Assembly: GCA_030024085.1 (NCBI GenBank)
Contig: JASEJE010000002.1
Span: forward strand, 1 to 64,000
Length of the DNA stretch: 64,000 nucleotides
Source of the DNA: Bacillota bacterium
GTDB taxonomy: Bacteria; Bacillota; SHA-98; UBA4971
Direction of reading: 5' to 3'
Positions 17,146 through 26,090 of this stretch are shown here, one piece after another. Position 1 is the first letter of the stretch. Every line of letters starts with the position of its first letter. A program made the position numbers and the translations under genes. Below the pieces are notes generated by a model. That model was not told the origin of the DNA and ran no database searches. It saw only the letters and a list, made by a program, of their open reading frames with translations.

Positions 17146-17270
17146 TAGCTCAGTGTGGGTTCCTGGATTACCGCCGCTTTTCCAGGGGCTCGCGGTGCTG
17201 CACTCCGGGGTCGGCGCGCTTGCGGCGCGCCTCGTTCTTCGAACCTCAGGATGCCAAACCTGATCCCGGC
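17146..17270. repeat. Degraded copy of the ~190-bp TA-flanked element
   Basis: CAGTGTGGGTTCCTGGATTACCGCCGCTTTTCCAGGGG and GCTGCACTCCGGGGTCGGCGCG follow the start and middle of the intact copy at 38829-39019, then similarity fades. Only the left half is recognisable. It sits between the alcohol dehydrogenase start and the LacI remnant. Confidence 0.7.
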
Positions 17271-17295
17271 CGTGCCTGTCTCACCTCCCAGGATC

Positions 17296-17557
17296 GACGT
17301 AACCCCCCTGCCGATCTTGCTTGGACATTCGGAAGGCCGTGAGCGGCGGGCCAGTGAAGCTTGCGAGCTGTATGTCGTCGAAGCCAATGACCGCGACGTC
17401 GCGCGGCAGCGTTCGGGTGGGAATCAAGGGCACTGATGGCTGCCATGACGCGTTGCCGGGTGTCCTCGGTCACCTGCAGTCTGCCGTTCAGCACTCGCGA
17501 TACGGTCTTGATGGATACCCCTGCCCGCCTTGCTACGTCTCTTATCGTGGCGCTCAA
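17296..17557 (-). pseudogene. LacI-family regulator remnant (internally deleted)
   Basis: From TTG 17557 the frame reads [20 protein letters not shown] and [20 protein letters not shown], a complete LacI DNA-binding head. Then, after a frame change, [20 protein letters not shown] appears, which belongs near the C-terminus of the sugar-binding domain. About 180 codons are missing between the two parts and the 3-prime end runs into the element fragment. The gene is dead. Confidence 0.85.
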
Positions 17558-17691
17558 CTCAAAGCCCCCTGACAGGAACCTCACGTGCATGACCAACGTT
17601 GTCATGGTTCGCTACATCCGTTTCCACTTGCCGTCACTAATTCCTCCCGTCCGGCGATTCTTCTTTCGTGCCCCGCACGTCTGATGAGTGC

Positions 17692-17922
17692 GGCATCGCA
17701 CCTGTTGGGGCGACCACGCTCCATGCCCTGGTTGGGCCGGCCGCGTCGTCCGCGGTTCGGGAGGCGGCGTTCGTCCGTATGCCGGCGCTCCTCGGCGTGT
17801 CGCCTGCCGCGTACCTTCCGTATGCGTTCCTCTGCTGGACGCTTCCCGTGGTCTCCGTTGCGTGGATCCTGCTGAGAGAGGCGACCTACGCTCCGCACCT
17901 TGCGGAGGCGCACCGGCAGTAG
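17692..17922 (+). pseudogene. Probable Na+/H+ antiporter (NhaC-like) C-terminal remnant
   Basis: One frame reads GIAPVGATTLHALVG, then LLGVSPAAYLPYAFLCWTLP, then VVSVAWILLREATY and a stop. This resembles the last part of NhaC-type antiporters, which end with a LGVxxxxYLPYAF motif and a hydrophobic helix. No start or upstream membrane segments remain. Nothing else is recognised between 17606 and the GH4 gene. Confidence 0.5.
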
Positions 17923-18054
17923 CAGCCGTGTCGCCGGTCTTTTTGAGGTCCAGCCACCTGGCAGGAATCCGTACCCGCATGTAGAAGCCTATGGCCTTGT
18001 GAACCTCCATTGGCATTATTCCGCTCTGTGCTGGAAAGGAGTGGCAAAGCGGTA

Positions 18055-19398
18055 GTGTCCTACGGAATGCCGAAAGTCGTCGTGATTGGCGCCGGGAGTT
18101 CAAGCTTTGGGCCTGCCATGCTCTTCGACCTCATGTCGAACGCGTACCCGTCAGGGGGGACGCTATCTCTCGTGGACATCGACTCATCAGCGCTGTCACT
18201 CATGGAGGCGGTGGCCCACAAGATGCGGGCCACGCTGAATGTAGACATCCGAATCGAGGCGGCGGTGGATAGGACGGAGGTCCTGCAGGGAGCCGACGCC
18301 GTGCTGATCTCCGCCGAGCAGGGCCGTCTCGGGCGTTGGCGGCTTGACTGGGAGATCCCGCTGCGGTTCGGGATCAAACACACCCTCGGGGAAAACCGGG
18401 GGCCTGCCGGCCTATCGCACACGCTCCGGACCGCTCCGCTGGTGCTGGACGTCTGCAGGGATGTGGAGAGGATCTCGCCCGGCGCAACCGTCATTATCCT
18501 GACGAACCCCGAAGACCGCCTCGCTTATGCGGCGGGCCAGTTTACAGGACTCAGTGTCATCGGCTATTGCGACGGGCTGTGGGACTTCAGACAGAACCAC
18601 GTCGGAAAGCTGCTCGGGCTTCCCGGCGACCGCATATACGTTGAAGGGGCAGGCATCAACCACGCTGTCTGGGTTACGACCTTGCGCGACCGCAAAACGG
18701 GCCAGGACCTTTACCCGGCGCTGGTTGAGGCTGCAAGGACGACCGGGTGGCAGCCCCTGGGACTGCACCTCTACGAGACTTATGGCCTCTGGCCCCATGA
18801 GAACGACGAGCACTATGGCGAGTACATCCACTACGCCCACGAGTACGTCGGATGCCGGGGCTACAACTTCGAAAGGCGCATCGCCTACGTGGAGAGGTGG
18901 AGGCAGCGGCTCACAGGCCTGGTGGATGGAAGTTACGGGGAGGAAAGGTTCATCGCCGACGTGAGAGATCTCGTGTGGGGCGTCTTCGGCGACAACCCTC
19001 CCAGCAACATCATTGCGGGGGTCTTCCTCGGCCGGCCCACGTTCCTGCCGAACGCCAACATCCGGAACGATGGCAGGATACCGGGGCTCCCGGACGAGAT
19101 GATCGTCGAGGTCCCTGCGGTGGCGACGCCGTCGGGGGTGCACGGCATAAGGACCCAGCAGCTTCCGCGCGGAATCATGAGCTTCCTCCACCGCGAGGGA
19201 ACCATCCAGATGCTGGCCGCCGAAGCGGCGGTGGAGGGGTCGCGCGCGAAGGCCCTCGAGGCCCTGGACCTCGATCCGCAGGTCCCTTCACCTGCTGTGG
19301 CTGAGGAGCTGCTCGACGCGTTCCTCGATGCGCACAGGGACCTCATCCCCGTCCCGCTCTGGCGCGGGCTGAAGGGTTTGCCGGCGCCGCTGGCGTAG
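18055..19398 (+). CDS. GH4 NAD-dependent glycosidase (alpha-galactosidase/glucosidase type)
   Basis: Family 4 glycoside hydrolase that cleaves glycosides by an NAD+/Mn2+-dependent oxidation-elimination route in the cytoplasm. KVVVIGAGSSSFGPAMLFDL is the NAD-binding Rossmann start; VDIDSSALSLM, ILTNPEDRLAY, VIGYCDGLWD (metal Cys) and VEGAGINHAVWV (metal His) follow the family pattern. About 447 residues. The start is GTG 18055 or ATG 18067, after AAAGGAG at 18036-18041. The exact sugar is not predictable. The broken LacI gene nearby may have been its regulator. Confidence 0.85.
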   Translation: MSYGMPKVVVIGAGSSSFGPAMLFDLMSNAYPSGGTLSLVDIDSSALSLMEAVAHKMRATLNVDIRIEAAVDRTEVLQGADAVLISAEQGRLGRWRLDWEIPLRFGIKHTLGENRGPAGLSHTLRTAPLVLDVCRDVERISPGATVIILTNPEDRLAYAAGQFTGLSVIGYCDGLWDFRQNHVGKLLGLPGDRIYVEGAGINHAVWVTTLRDRKTGQDLYPALVEAARTTGWQPLGLHLYETYGLWPHENDEHYGEYIHYAHEYVGCRGYNFERRIAYVERWRQRLTGLVDGSYGEERFIADVRDLVWGVFGDNPPSNIIAGVFLGRPTFLPNANIRNDGRIPGLPDEMIVEVPAVATPSGVHGIRTQQLPRGIMSFLHREGTIQMLAAEAAVEGSRAKALEALDLDPQVPSPAVAEELLDAFLDAHRDLIPVPLWRGLKGLPAPLA

Positions 19399-19517
19399 GC
19401 TCGCCGCGCGGAACACGCGGAGCACGCAGAGAGCGGCCGTCGAGCCGCCGAGGGGTCATCGAGTCGGACGCCGCAGCTCTTCTGAGCGACAGAAACGAAC
19501 CTCCCATCGCCTGCCCC

Positions 19518-19546
19518 TTGTCAGCCTGCCGGGGATATGCTATGGT
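19518..19546 (+). promoter_or_regulatory. Sigma-A promoter for the SNF2 gene
   Basis: TTGTCA at 19518-19523, a 17-base spacer, TATGGT at 19541-19546; transcription would begin close to the GTG start of the helicase gene. Confidence 0.7.
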
Positions 19547-19568
19547 TGTGGGCGGATGGTGACAGGCT

Positions 19569-22500
19569 GTGATTCTGCATGCTAGCTGGGTTTCGTCGGG
19601 CGCCGGGGGCGCTCCTGGCTCGGACTTTGATGAGCGCTCCGGCCCCGGCAGTGCGCCTCGTTTTGATGGGCGCCTTTTCATATGGGGGGAGTCAGCCGAA
19701 CGTCTGGGCCGAAAGCCAAAGGGCCGGGGCGCCAGGGGACCGTATCCCCGCCACCCGTTCCAGGCGACGCGCGACGAGGTTGCGGGGGCTTTGCTCGCGC
19801 TCGCGCAGCTCGCCCATGACGGCGGGGACCAGGGTAACGCCAGCGACCTGTGTGACATGGGCGGCGCTGACGGTACCAGTAGAGACCCTGGCGATGTGAT
19901 GGCCGCCTCGGGCGGGCCGTGGCTACGGGCGGGGCTTCATGGAGCGCGCGAAGTGCCCCGCACCAGAGCTGCAAAGACGCTTGCGCTCCTTCCGTCGCAG
20001 GACGGCCGACCCGAGCCGTCACCGCTGCTGCTCCGGGAGGTCCTGCCTGACGGGGACCAGGACGGGGACGAAGCTGCAGGGGCAGCAAAAGCCGCGGAAG
20101 CGACGCGAATCGCGGCGGCAGCGGGGACTGCGGGGGAAAACTTGGGCGTTGGGTCCGTCGAGTCTGTTGGGTCACTCGGGTCACTCGGGTCCGTCGGATC
20201 CGTCGGGATCTACCAGATAAGCGGCGTCTCGTTGTCGGGCGCCGATGCCGCGAGGCTCCTGGCGGTCATCCCCGAAGACTGCGACTTGTGCCTGGGTGCT
20301 GACGGGGTTCACATCGTTTTGGCGCCTGACTTCCGGTTCTGGATGCGGGCTGCGAAGCTCACGCTCGAGTTTCTCGCCAGGCAGAGGCTGGTGCCGTGCG
20401 TCGTGGCGCTCCCTGACGGAGACGAGTGCCGCGTGAGATCATTCACAGGACCGGGGACACGGCCAGGGACGGGGTTTAGCACAGCGACCAGCACGGGCGC
20501 GGCGAGCAGCTCCGGAGTTGGGGCGGCACCTGTTGCCCGCTTCAGGTTCGGCGCGGCAGGCAGCGCCCGAGCCGGAACCGCAAGCGGCCTCATGGTCGTT
20601 CGCGCGGAGGGGGACACGACGAAGGCCAGGATGCGAGCGGGCTGGCGCCTGGCGCTCGACCTCCCCGCTGACCTTGCGCGCGTCCGGGAGCTTGCGGAGT
20701 CGATGCCCGGCATATGCAGGGCGCTCCTGGCCTCTGAGTGCATCGACCGCGCCCAGATGGAAGAGGCCGCCGCGCCCGAGGCCATGGTCAGGATGCTTCC
20801 GTCCGGCGACGGCCTCCTTCGAAGCTTCTTTGACACGACCGTCGACGAGACCGCGCGGCTCTGGCTTTCGCGCGAGCGCCGCCGGCGCACCGAAAGCATG
20901 CTCGAGGGCGGAGATCTCTGGCTGGCGGAGGTGGCGCTGAAGCTTGCAGCCTCGGGTAACCCGCCAATGGCGTGGCTGCGCGCCCTGGGCGAGAAGCGCC
21001 CTGTTGTCGAGGGACCCGCTCACGATGTTGAGGCTTTTCACAGGGCGATATGGGAGTGGCTTGGGGAGATCGGCCAGGGCACGCCCGCAGGGGCGTTCCG
21101 CACCTGCTTCCGGCTGGTGCCGCCTGAGGACACAGGATGTGCGAGGCCTGCTCTGAATGCAGGCCACGCTGACAGCGCGCCTGCCGGGACCGGCGAGGCT
21201 GGTGAGACAGGCGGGATTGGCGGGATTGACGAGGCCGCCGAGACTGGCGCCATGCACGCAAACTCTGGCAATGCCCGCGCCGACCGTGGTCCGGCTGCCG
21301 GCCGGCCCCTCCCCCTCAGGCGAGGACGCCGCGAGGAGCCGTCATCGCAGGAACCATCGCCGGGCGACGACATCTGGGTCGTAGAGTACCTGCTTCAGGC
21401 AGTCGATGATCCGAGCCTTGTGGTCCCTGCCGCCAAAGTGTGGCGGGAGAAAGGGCGGGCGCTCGAGTTCCTGGGCCGCCGGTTCGAGAACCCGCAGGAG
21501 AGGCTGCTCGCTGACCTCGGACGTGCCTCGCGCGTGTTCCCCGCGATAGAGGACAGTCTCAAGCTGGCCAGGCCCGAGGCGTGCTACCTAACGACGGCCG
21601 AGGCGTACTCCTTTCTGCGCGAGGTGGCGCCGCTGCTAGAAGAGAGCGGGTTCGGCATCCTCGCGCCGCCGTGGTGGGACCGCACGAAGGGCAGGGCTGC
21701 CCGACTTGGCGTTCGCCTGAGGGTGCGCGGCGCGTCCATGGCGTCTATGGCGTCGTCGGCGTCGTCAGCGCCAGGCGCGGCCCCGGGCGAGTCCCGTTTC
21801 GGCCTTGACAGCCTCGTCGAATACGACTGGCAGGTCGCCCTCGGCGACCAGGTCATGGGCAAGGACGAGTTCCGGCGCCTCGTGGCCCTCAAGGTCCCGC
21901 TCGTCCGGGTGAGGGGCGAGTGGGTCGAGATCCGCCCCGAGGACGTGGATGCGGCCATCGAGTTCTGGGATAAGCGCAGGAAGGCGGGGACTGCGACCCT
22001 GGGCCAGGCGCTCGCCACGGCCCTCCAGGCCGGGTCAGGCGACGGCGAGTTGGGACTCCCGGTGGTGGGCGTGGATGCCGACGGCTGGGTGGCCGGCCTG
22101 ATCCAGCGATTCTCCGACGGCGGCGAGAGGATTCAGGAACTCCCGGCCCCTCGTGAGTTTGCAGGAAGCCTGAGGCCTTACCAGGTGAGGGGCTACTCGT
22201 GGCTGTCCTTCCTGAAGGAATGGGGCATCGGTGCGTGCCTCGCCGACGACATGGGGCTTGGGAAGACCATCCAGGTAATCGCGCTCGTCCTGCGCGCGAA
22301 GGAGGATGGGGCGCTGGGCGCCCCCGTGCTCCTCGTTTGTCCCACGTCGGTGGTGGGCAACTGGCGCCGCGAGCTGGAGCGGTTCGCTCCGTCCCTCCGG
22401 GTGATGGTCCACCACGGGGTGGACAGGCTTTCGGGCGCCCGATTCGCGGCGGAGGCGGCGGCGCACGACGTGGTCATCACGACCTACTCCCTCGTGTATC

Positions 22501-23618
22501 GCGACGAGAAGCATCTCCGTGGCCTTGACTGGCACGGGATCGTGCTGGACGAGGCGCAGAACATCAAGAACCCGGGCACGAGACAGAGCCGGAGCGTCCG
22601 CAGGCTGAAGGCGGGTTTCAGAGCGGCCCTCACAGGCACACCCATCGAGAACCGCCTGTCGGAGCTGTGGTCCATCATGGACTTCCTCAACCCGGGCTAC
22701 CTCGGCCCGGCGGCCGACTTCCGGAGGAAGTTCGCGCTTCCCATCGAGCGCTATCGCGACCAGGAAAGGGCGGAGCGGCTGCGCCGCCTCGTTGGGCCGT
22801 TCATCTTGCGCCGGCTCAAGACGGACCCGCGCGTCATCCAGGACCTTCCCGAGAAGCAGGAGATGAAGGTGTACTGCACCCTCACGAGGGAACAGGCCAC
22901 GCTGTACGAGGCCGTCGTGAAGGACATGCTCGAGCGAATCGAAGGGACGTCGGGCATGGAGCGGCGGGGGGCGATCCTTGCGGCGCTGCTCAAACTGAAG
23001 CAGGTGTGCAACCACCCCGCCCAGTTCCTGCGCGACAGGAGCGCCCTGGACGGGCGCTCAGGCAAGCTCGCACGGCTGGTCGAAATGCTCGACGAGGTGG
23101 TGGCCGAGGGGAACCGGGCGCTCGTCTTCTCGCAGTTCGCCGAGATGGGTGCGATGCTGCGCGACTACCTTCGCGGCGCCCTCGGTCGCGAGGTGGTGTT
23201 CCTCCATGGCGGGGTGCCACAGAAGGCGCGCGACGAGATGGTCCAAAGGTTCCAGGCCGACCCCGACGGGCCGCCGGTGTTTGTCCTGTCGCTCAAGGCC
23301 GGGGGGTTCGGGCTCAATCTGACGCGGGCCAACTACGTGTTCCACTTCGACAGGTGGTGGAACCCGGCCGTGGAGAACCAGGCCACCGACAGAGTGTTCC
23401 GCATAGGGCAGACCCAGAAGGTGCAGGTGTACAAGTTCATTTGCTCCGGCACGCTCGAGGAACGCATCGATGGGATGATCGAGAGCAAGAAGTTCCTGGC
23501 TGACAACGTGATCGGTACTGGTGAGGACTGGATCACCGAGATGTCCGCGGACGAGCTGCGCGATCTCCTGCTCCTCCGCGGGGAGGCCCTGGCGGACGCG
23601 GACTCCGACGGGGATTAG
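19569..23618 (+). CDS. SNF2/Swi2-family helicase-like ATPase
   Basis: Large (1349 aa) bacterial SNF2 ATPase, a DNA translocase remodelling protein-DNA complexes. The C-terminal half holds the motor: motif I LADDMGLGKTIQ, motif Ia APVLLVCPTSVVGNW, motif II DEAQNIKN, motif III ALTGTPIENRLSELW, motif V GGFGLNLTRANYV and motif VI ATDRVFRIGQTQKVQVYKF. The preceding region (about 350-850) matches the SNF2-associated domain of this bacterial subfamily. The N-terminal third has Gly/Ser/Val hexanucleotide repeats (SVGSLGSLGSVGSVG) and other low-complexity loops. GTG 19569 is the only reasonable start. The following SWIM protein is a common companion. Confidence 0.92.
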   Translation: MILHASWVSSGAGGAPGSDFDERSGPGSAPRFDGRLFIWGESAERLGRKPKGRGARGPYPRHPFQATRDEVAGALLALAQLAHDGGDQGNASDLCDMGGADGTSRDPGDVMAASGGPWLRAGLHGAREVPRTRAAKTLALLPSQDGRPEPSPLLLREVLPDGDQDGDEAAGAAKAAEATRIAAAAGTAGENLGVGSVESVGSLGSLGSVGSVGIYQISGVSLSGADAARLLAVIPEDCDLCLGADGVHIVLAPDFRFWMRAAKLTLEFLARQRLVPCVVALPDGDECRVRSFTGPGTRPGTGFSTATSTGAASSSGVGAAPVARFRFGAAGSARAGTASGLMVVRAEGDTTKARMRAGWRLALDLPADLARVRELAESMPGICRALLASECIDRAQMEEAAAPEAMVRMLPSGDGLLRSFFDTTVDETARLWLSRERRRRTESMLEGGDLWLAEVALKLAASGNPPMAWLRALGEKRPVVEGPAHDVEAFHRAIWEWLGEIGQGTPAGAFRTCFRLVPPEDTGCARPALNAGHADSAPAGTGEAGETGGIGGIDEAAETGAMHANSGNARADRGPAAGRPLPLRRGRREEPSSQEPSPGDDIWVVEYLLQAVDDPSLVVPAAKVWREKGRALEFLGRRFENPQERLLADLGRASRVFPAIEDSLKLARPEACYLTTAEAYSFLREVAPLLEESGFGILAPPWWDRTKGRAARLGVRLRVRGASMASMASSASSAPGAAPGESRFGLDSLVEYDWQVALGDQVMGKDEFRRLVALKVPLVRVRGEWVEIRPEDVDAAIEFWDKRRKAGTATLGQALATALQAGSGDGELGLPVVGVDADGWVAGLIQRFSDGGERIQELPAPREFAGSLRPYQVRGYSWLSFLKEWGIGACLADDMGLGKTIQVIALVLRAKEDGALGAPVLLVCPTSVVGNWRRELERFAPSLRVMVHHGVDRLSGARFAAEAAAHDVVITTYSLVYRDEKHLRGLDWHGIVLDEAQNIKNPGTRQSRSVRRLKAGFRAALTGTPIENRLSELWSIMDFLNPGYLGPAADFRRKFALPIERYRDQERAERLRRLVGPFILRRLKTDPRVIQDLPEKQEMKVYCTLTREQATLYEAVVKDMLERIEGTSGMERRGAILAALLKLKQVCNHPAQFLRDRSALDGRSGKLARLVEMLDEVVAEGNRALVFSQFAEMGAMLRDYLRGALGREVVFLHGGVPQKARDEMVQRFQADPDGPPVFVLSLKAGGFGLNLTRANYVFHFDRWWNPAVENQATDRVFRIGQTQKVQVYKFICSGTLEERIDGMIESKKFLADNVIGTGEDWITEMSADELRDLLLLRGEALADADSDGD

Positions 23619-23734
23619 CGGGCGGGGTGGCCAGAGGGTGAGGGTGGCGCGTCTTGCGACCGGGGACAGGCGCGCCGGGGATTCGCGGCGGCGCATGACA
23701 TGGCGGCCAAGGACATGGGGAGGACTGAAGACTG

Positions 23735-24697
23735 GTGGCGCGAAAGAGCGAGTTCGGAGAGAGCTGGTGGGCGAAACGGTGGATCTCCATGCTGGAGTCG
23801 TTCGGCTGGTCGAACCGCCTCCAGCGGGGCAGGTCATACGCACGCTACGGTCACGTGCTGGATGTCGTGGTGGCGCCGGGCGAGGTCAGGGCGAAGGTGC
23901 GGGGGTCGCGGCCCAGGCCCTACAAGGTGACCATCAGAGTGAAGCCGCTTGACGACGCCGAGTGGCAGAGGGTGACGTCCGCCATGGCGAAGCAGGCCGT
24001 ATTCGCGGCGCGCCTTCTGGCGGGAGAGATGCCCGAGAACATCGAGGAGGCCCTCGCCCAGTCGAAGGTGGGGCTGTTCCCGGCCTCGAGCCGCGACATC
24101 ATCACGACCTGCTCGTGCCCGGACTGGGCGAACCCTTGCAAGCACGTGGCGGCGGTCTACTACGTGCTGGGCCAGGAGTTCGACCGCGACCCGTTCCTGC
24201 TCTTCCTGCTGCGCGGGCGCAGCCGCGATGAGCTGGTGACGGCCCTCCGGGAGAAGCGGGTGCCGGTTGCGTGCCCGGGGGCGGACGAGCCATCCAGGGA
24301 CCGCTCGGACGTGGCGGCGCCGCGGTCGGGCGACGTCACGGCGCGCGGCCGCGGGAGACGGCGTTCACGCGGCGGCGGCCCGAGCGGTGCCGCGCACGAG
24401 GATCATGAGGAAGACGGCCGGGCGGCGCTGCGGGCGCTTTACGCGTCGGCGCGGGCGTTCTGGAGCGGCGATGCCCGCAGGTTCGAGGCCGTCCCAATCT
24501 CCGTGAAAGGTCCGGCGGTGCCGGGCGCTATCCTGAAGCGCCTCGGGAAGCCGGGGATTGGAGGGACAGGCCGCGGGGCCCTTGACACCGATTTCACCGC
24601 GGTACTGGCGGGCTACTACGACACGGTGAGCCGGGAGGCCCTGGCCCTTGCGTATGACAACAGGGACGACCATAGCGGGGACCACGGTCGGCCATGA
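23735..24697 (+). CDS. SWIM zinc-finger protein
   Basis: About 320 residues. SWWAKRWISMLESFGW and RLQRGRSYARYGHVLDVVV begin the conserved N-terminal part of bacterial SWIM proteins; the zinc motif is CSCPDWANPCKHVAAVYY (CxCx(n)CxH) at about 128-145. A basic, low-complexity linker (SGDVTARGRGRRRSRGGG) separates it from a conserved C-terminal domain ending in YDNRDDHSGDHGRP. Such proteins are encoded next to SNF2 helicases in many bacteria and probably act with them on DNA. GTG 23735 with GGGGAGG upstream; 116 bases after the helicase, so probably co-transcribed. Confidence 0.85.
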   Translation: MARKSEFGESWWAKRWISMLESFGWSNRLQRGRSYARYGHVLDVVVAPGEVRAKVRGSRPRPYKVTIRVKPLDDAEWQRVTSAMAKQAVFAARLLAGEMPENIEEALAQSKVGLFPASSRDIITTCSCPDWANPCKHVAAVYYVLGQEFDRDPFLLFLLRGRSRDELVTALREKRVPVACPGADEPSRDRSDVAAPRSGDVTARGRGRRRSRGGGPSGAAHEDHEEDGRAALRALYASARAFWSGDARRFEAVPISVKGPAVPGAILKRLGKPGIGGTGRGALDTDFTAVLAGYYDTVSREALALAYDNRDDHSGDHGRP

Positions 24698-24810
24698 TCG
24701 CGGGTGTAACCTCAGAAACGGCCGCAACTCCGCTGGAGCACTACCGGCACTGGGCTGGGGAGATGGCGCCCCGATGCGCCTCTGCCCGTTTTCGGCTTCC
24801 TTTCGTGGTG

Positions 24811-24816
24811 TATAAT
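24811..24816 (+). promoter_or_regulatory. Minus-10 element (TATAAT) upstream of the DUF134 gene
   Basis: Perfect TATAAT preceded by TG two bases earlier (GGTGTATAATG), an extended minus-10; the minus-35 region is poor. It lies 80 bases before the start codon. Confidence 0.6.
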
Positions 24817-24895
24817 GTACGTGGGCCGCTCGAGTCCCACGGTAAGACCCTGCGTGTCGTCTCGAGAGACAACGGCCTGGATGGGAGTTGGTAGC

Positions 24896-25384
24896 ATGCC
24901 ACGGCCGCCCAAGTGCAGGCGAGTGGAGTTCCTACCCGAGGTGACTGTATTCAAGCCCGCCGGCGTTCCCATGCGCGGGCTCCGGGAAGAGGTGCTGACC
25001 GTCGAGGAACTGGAAGCCGTCCGCCTGAAAGACCTCGAGGGACTCGAGCAGGAGGAGTGCGCCGAAAGGATGCAGGTCTCGCGGCCGACCTTCCAGAGGG
25101 TTCTCGTGTCTGCAAGGGAGAAGATCGCAAGGGCCCTGGTCGAAGGCATGGCCATTCGTGTGCAAGGCGGCACCTACCGTCTCGCCTCGCGCACGTTCCA
25201 GTGCCGGGCCTGCGGCCACGAGTTCGAGGTGCCCTTTGGCACCGGTCAGCGTGGGATCGACATGACCTGTCCACAGTGTGGGGCTGGCGAGGTTCATCGC
25301 ACCGACGAGGACGGTCACGGTTCCGGCAACATGCCCTGGGGTCGCCATGGCCGGGGGTGGGAGCGGGAGCGGGAGCGGGAGTAG
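24896..25384 (+). CDS. DUF134 / sigma-70 region 4-like DNA-binding protein with zinc ribbon
   Basis: Predicted transcription regulator. N-terminal [21 protein letters not shown] is the DUF134 signature, followed by a helix-turn-helix ([20 protein letters not shown], then [20 protein letters not shown]) and a zinc ribbon (CRACGHEF ... CPQCG). Family members often sit beside NifU/Mrp and iron-molybdenum-cofactor-like genes, which fits the NifU-like remnant just downstream. The C-terminal [10 protein letters not shown] comes from a GGGAGC hexanucleotide repeat. ATG 24896 follows GGGAGTTGG; the longer track start has no support. Confidence 0.88.
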   Translation: MPRPPKCRRVEFLPEVTVFKPAGVPMRGLREEVLTVEELEAVRLKDLEGLEQEECAERMQVSRPTFQRVLVSAREKIARALVEGMAIRVQGGTYRLASRTFQCRACGHEFEVPFGTGQRGIDMTCPQCGAGEVHRTDEDGHGSGNMPWGRHGRGWERERERE

Positions 25385-25554
25385 CCGTCCCGGCCCGGGG
25401 ACGCGTCGCAAGAGCGCAAGGCGTCCGACCAGGCCTCCTCCATCGTTCCCGGGCCTCCCGATACGCGCCATTTCTTCAGCACGCTTTTTCTTCAACCCGC
25501 GTAACGTTGGGCAGATACCGGATGCAGACGGCGTCGGGATGATCTGAGACCCCT
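25385..25554. other. Spacer after DUF134
   Basis: No gene seen; begins with the end of the GGGAGC repeat and contains no clear terminator. The rest of the 700-base gap to 26090 is occupied by two gene remnants, listed separately. Confidence 0.5.
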
Positions 25555-25722
25555 CTCAGGAGCTTGCCATGGGCAAGACCCTCGAGGAGGCCTGCGCCAT
25601 CACGGAGGGGGGACGTCCTGCGAAGCCTCGGTGGCCTGCCTGAGCACAAGATCCACCGTTCCGTGCTCGGCCCCGCAGCGCTTCGGGCGGTGCCGAGGCG
25701 GCGGGCGGCGAAGGCGCAATGA
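25555..25722 (+). pseudogene. NifU/IscU-like iron-sulfur scaffold C-terminal remnant
   Basis: MGKTLEEACAITEGG (from 25569) and then, in another frame, DVLRSLGGLPEHKIHRSVLG followed by PAALRAV reproduce the end of NifU/SufU-type proteins, where the sequence normally reads GKTLEEA...LPxHKIHCS. The frame changes near 25611 and the third cluster-binding Cys (HKIHC) has become Arg, so the gene is non-functional and lacks its front half. Confidence 0.8.
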
Positions 25723-25879
25723 AGCGTTGAGCAGACGCGGACAGGTGCGAAAGCCGGCTACGGGCCATGCAGGGCACGCAGGAATGCCGGGGTATGGCGG
25801 AGAATGAAGTGGCCGTGCGCATTGCCTGCGTGTACCGTACGTGTATCCTGTGGAACAGGAGGGTCGCGTGAAATCGTCC

Positions 25880-26090
25880 AGGCCGACCGGGATCTCGAGC
25901 TTTCGGAGGTACGCAGGCGCGCAAAGGAGAGGATGGACGGCATCTGCCGGGTGTGCCGGGTGTGCGACGGCAGGGTATGCGCCGGGGAGGTCCCGGGAAT
26001 GGGCGGGATCGGCAGCGACCGCCTCGTAGTGAAGGACGAGCGCGTGAGGCTTCGTCTTGGCCCTGTGGAGATCCTCATCTGGCTCGCCCA
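25880..26090 (+). pseudogene. FMN-dependent alpha-hydroxy-acid dehydrogenase N-terminal remnant
   Basis: LSEVRRRAKERMDGICRVCR then VCDGRVCAGEVPGMGGIGSD is the N-terminal signature of Clostridia-type FMN-dependent dehydrogenases (usually ARERMKGxCRVCPVCDGxACAGEVPGMGGIG). After GIGSD similarity stops and the frame runs into the antisense end of the glycosidase gene. No start codon with a ribosome site is present. The gene is a fragment, probably cut when the sugar operon was placed next to it. Confidence 0.75.

Noticed and set aside
15975-17342. 455-aa plus-strand ORF opposite the alcohol dehydrogenase
   Set aside because: A GC-driven shadow of a clearly conserved minus-strand gene, with no ribosome site or family pattern.
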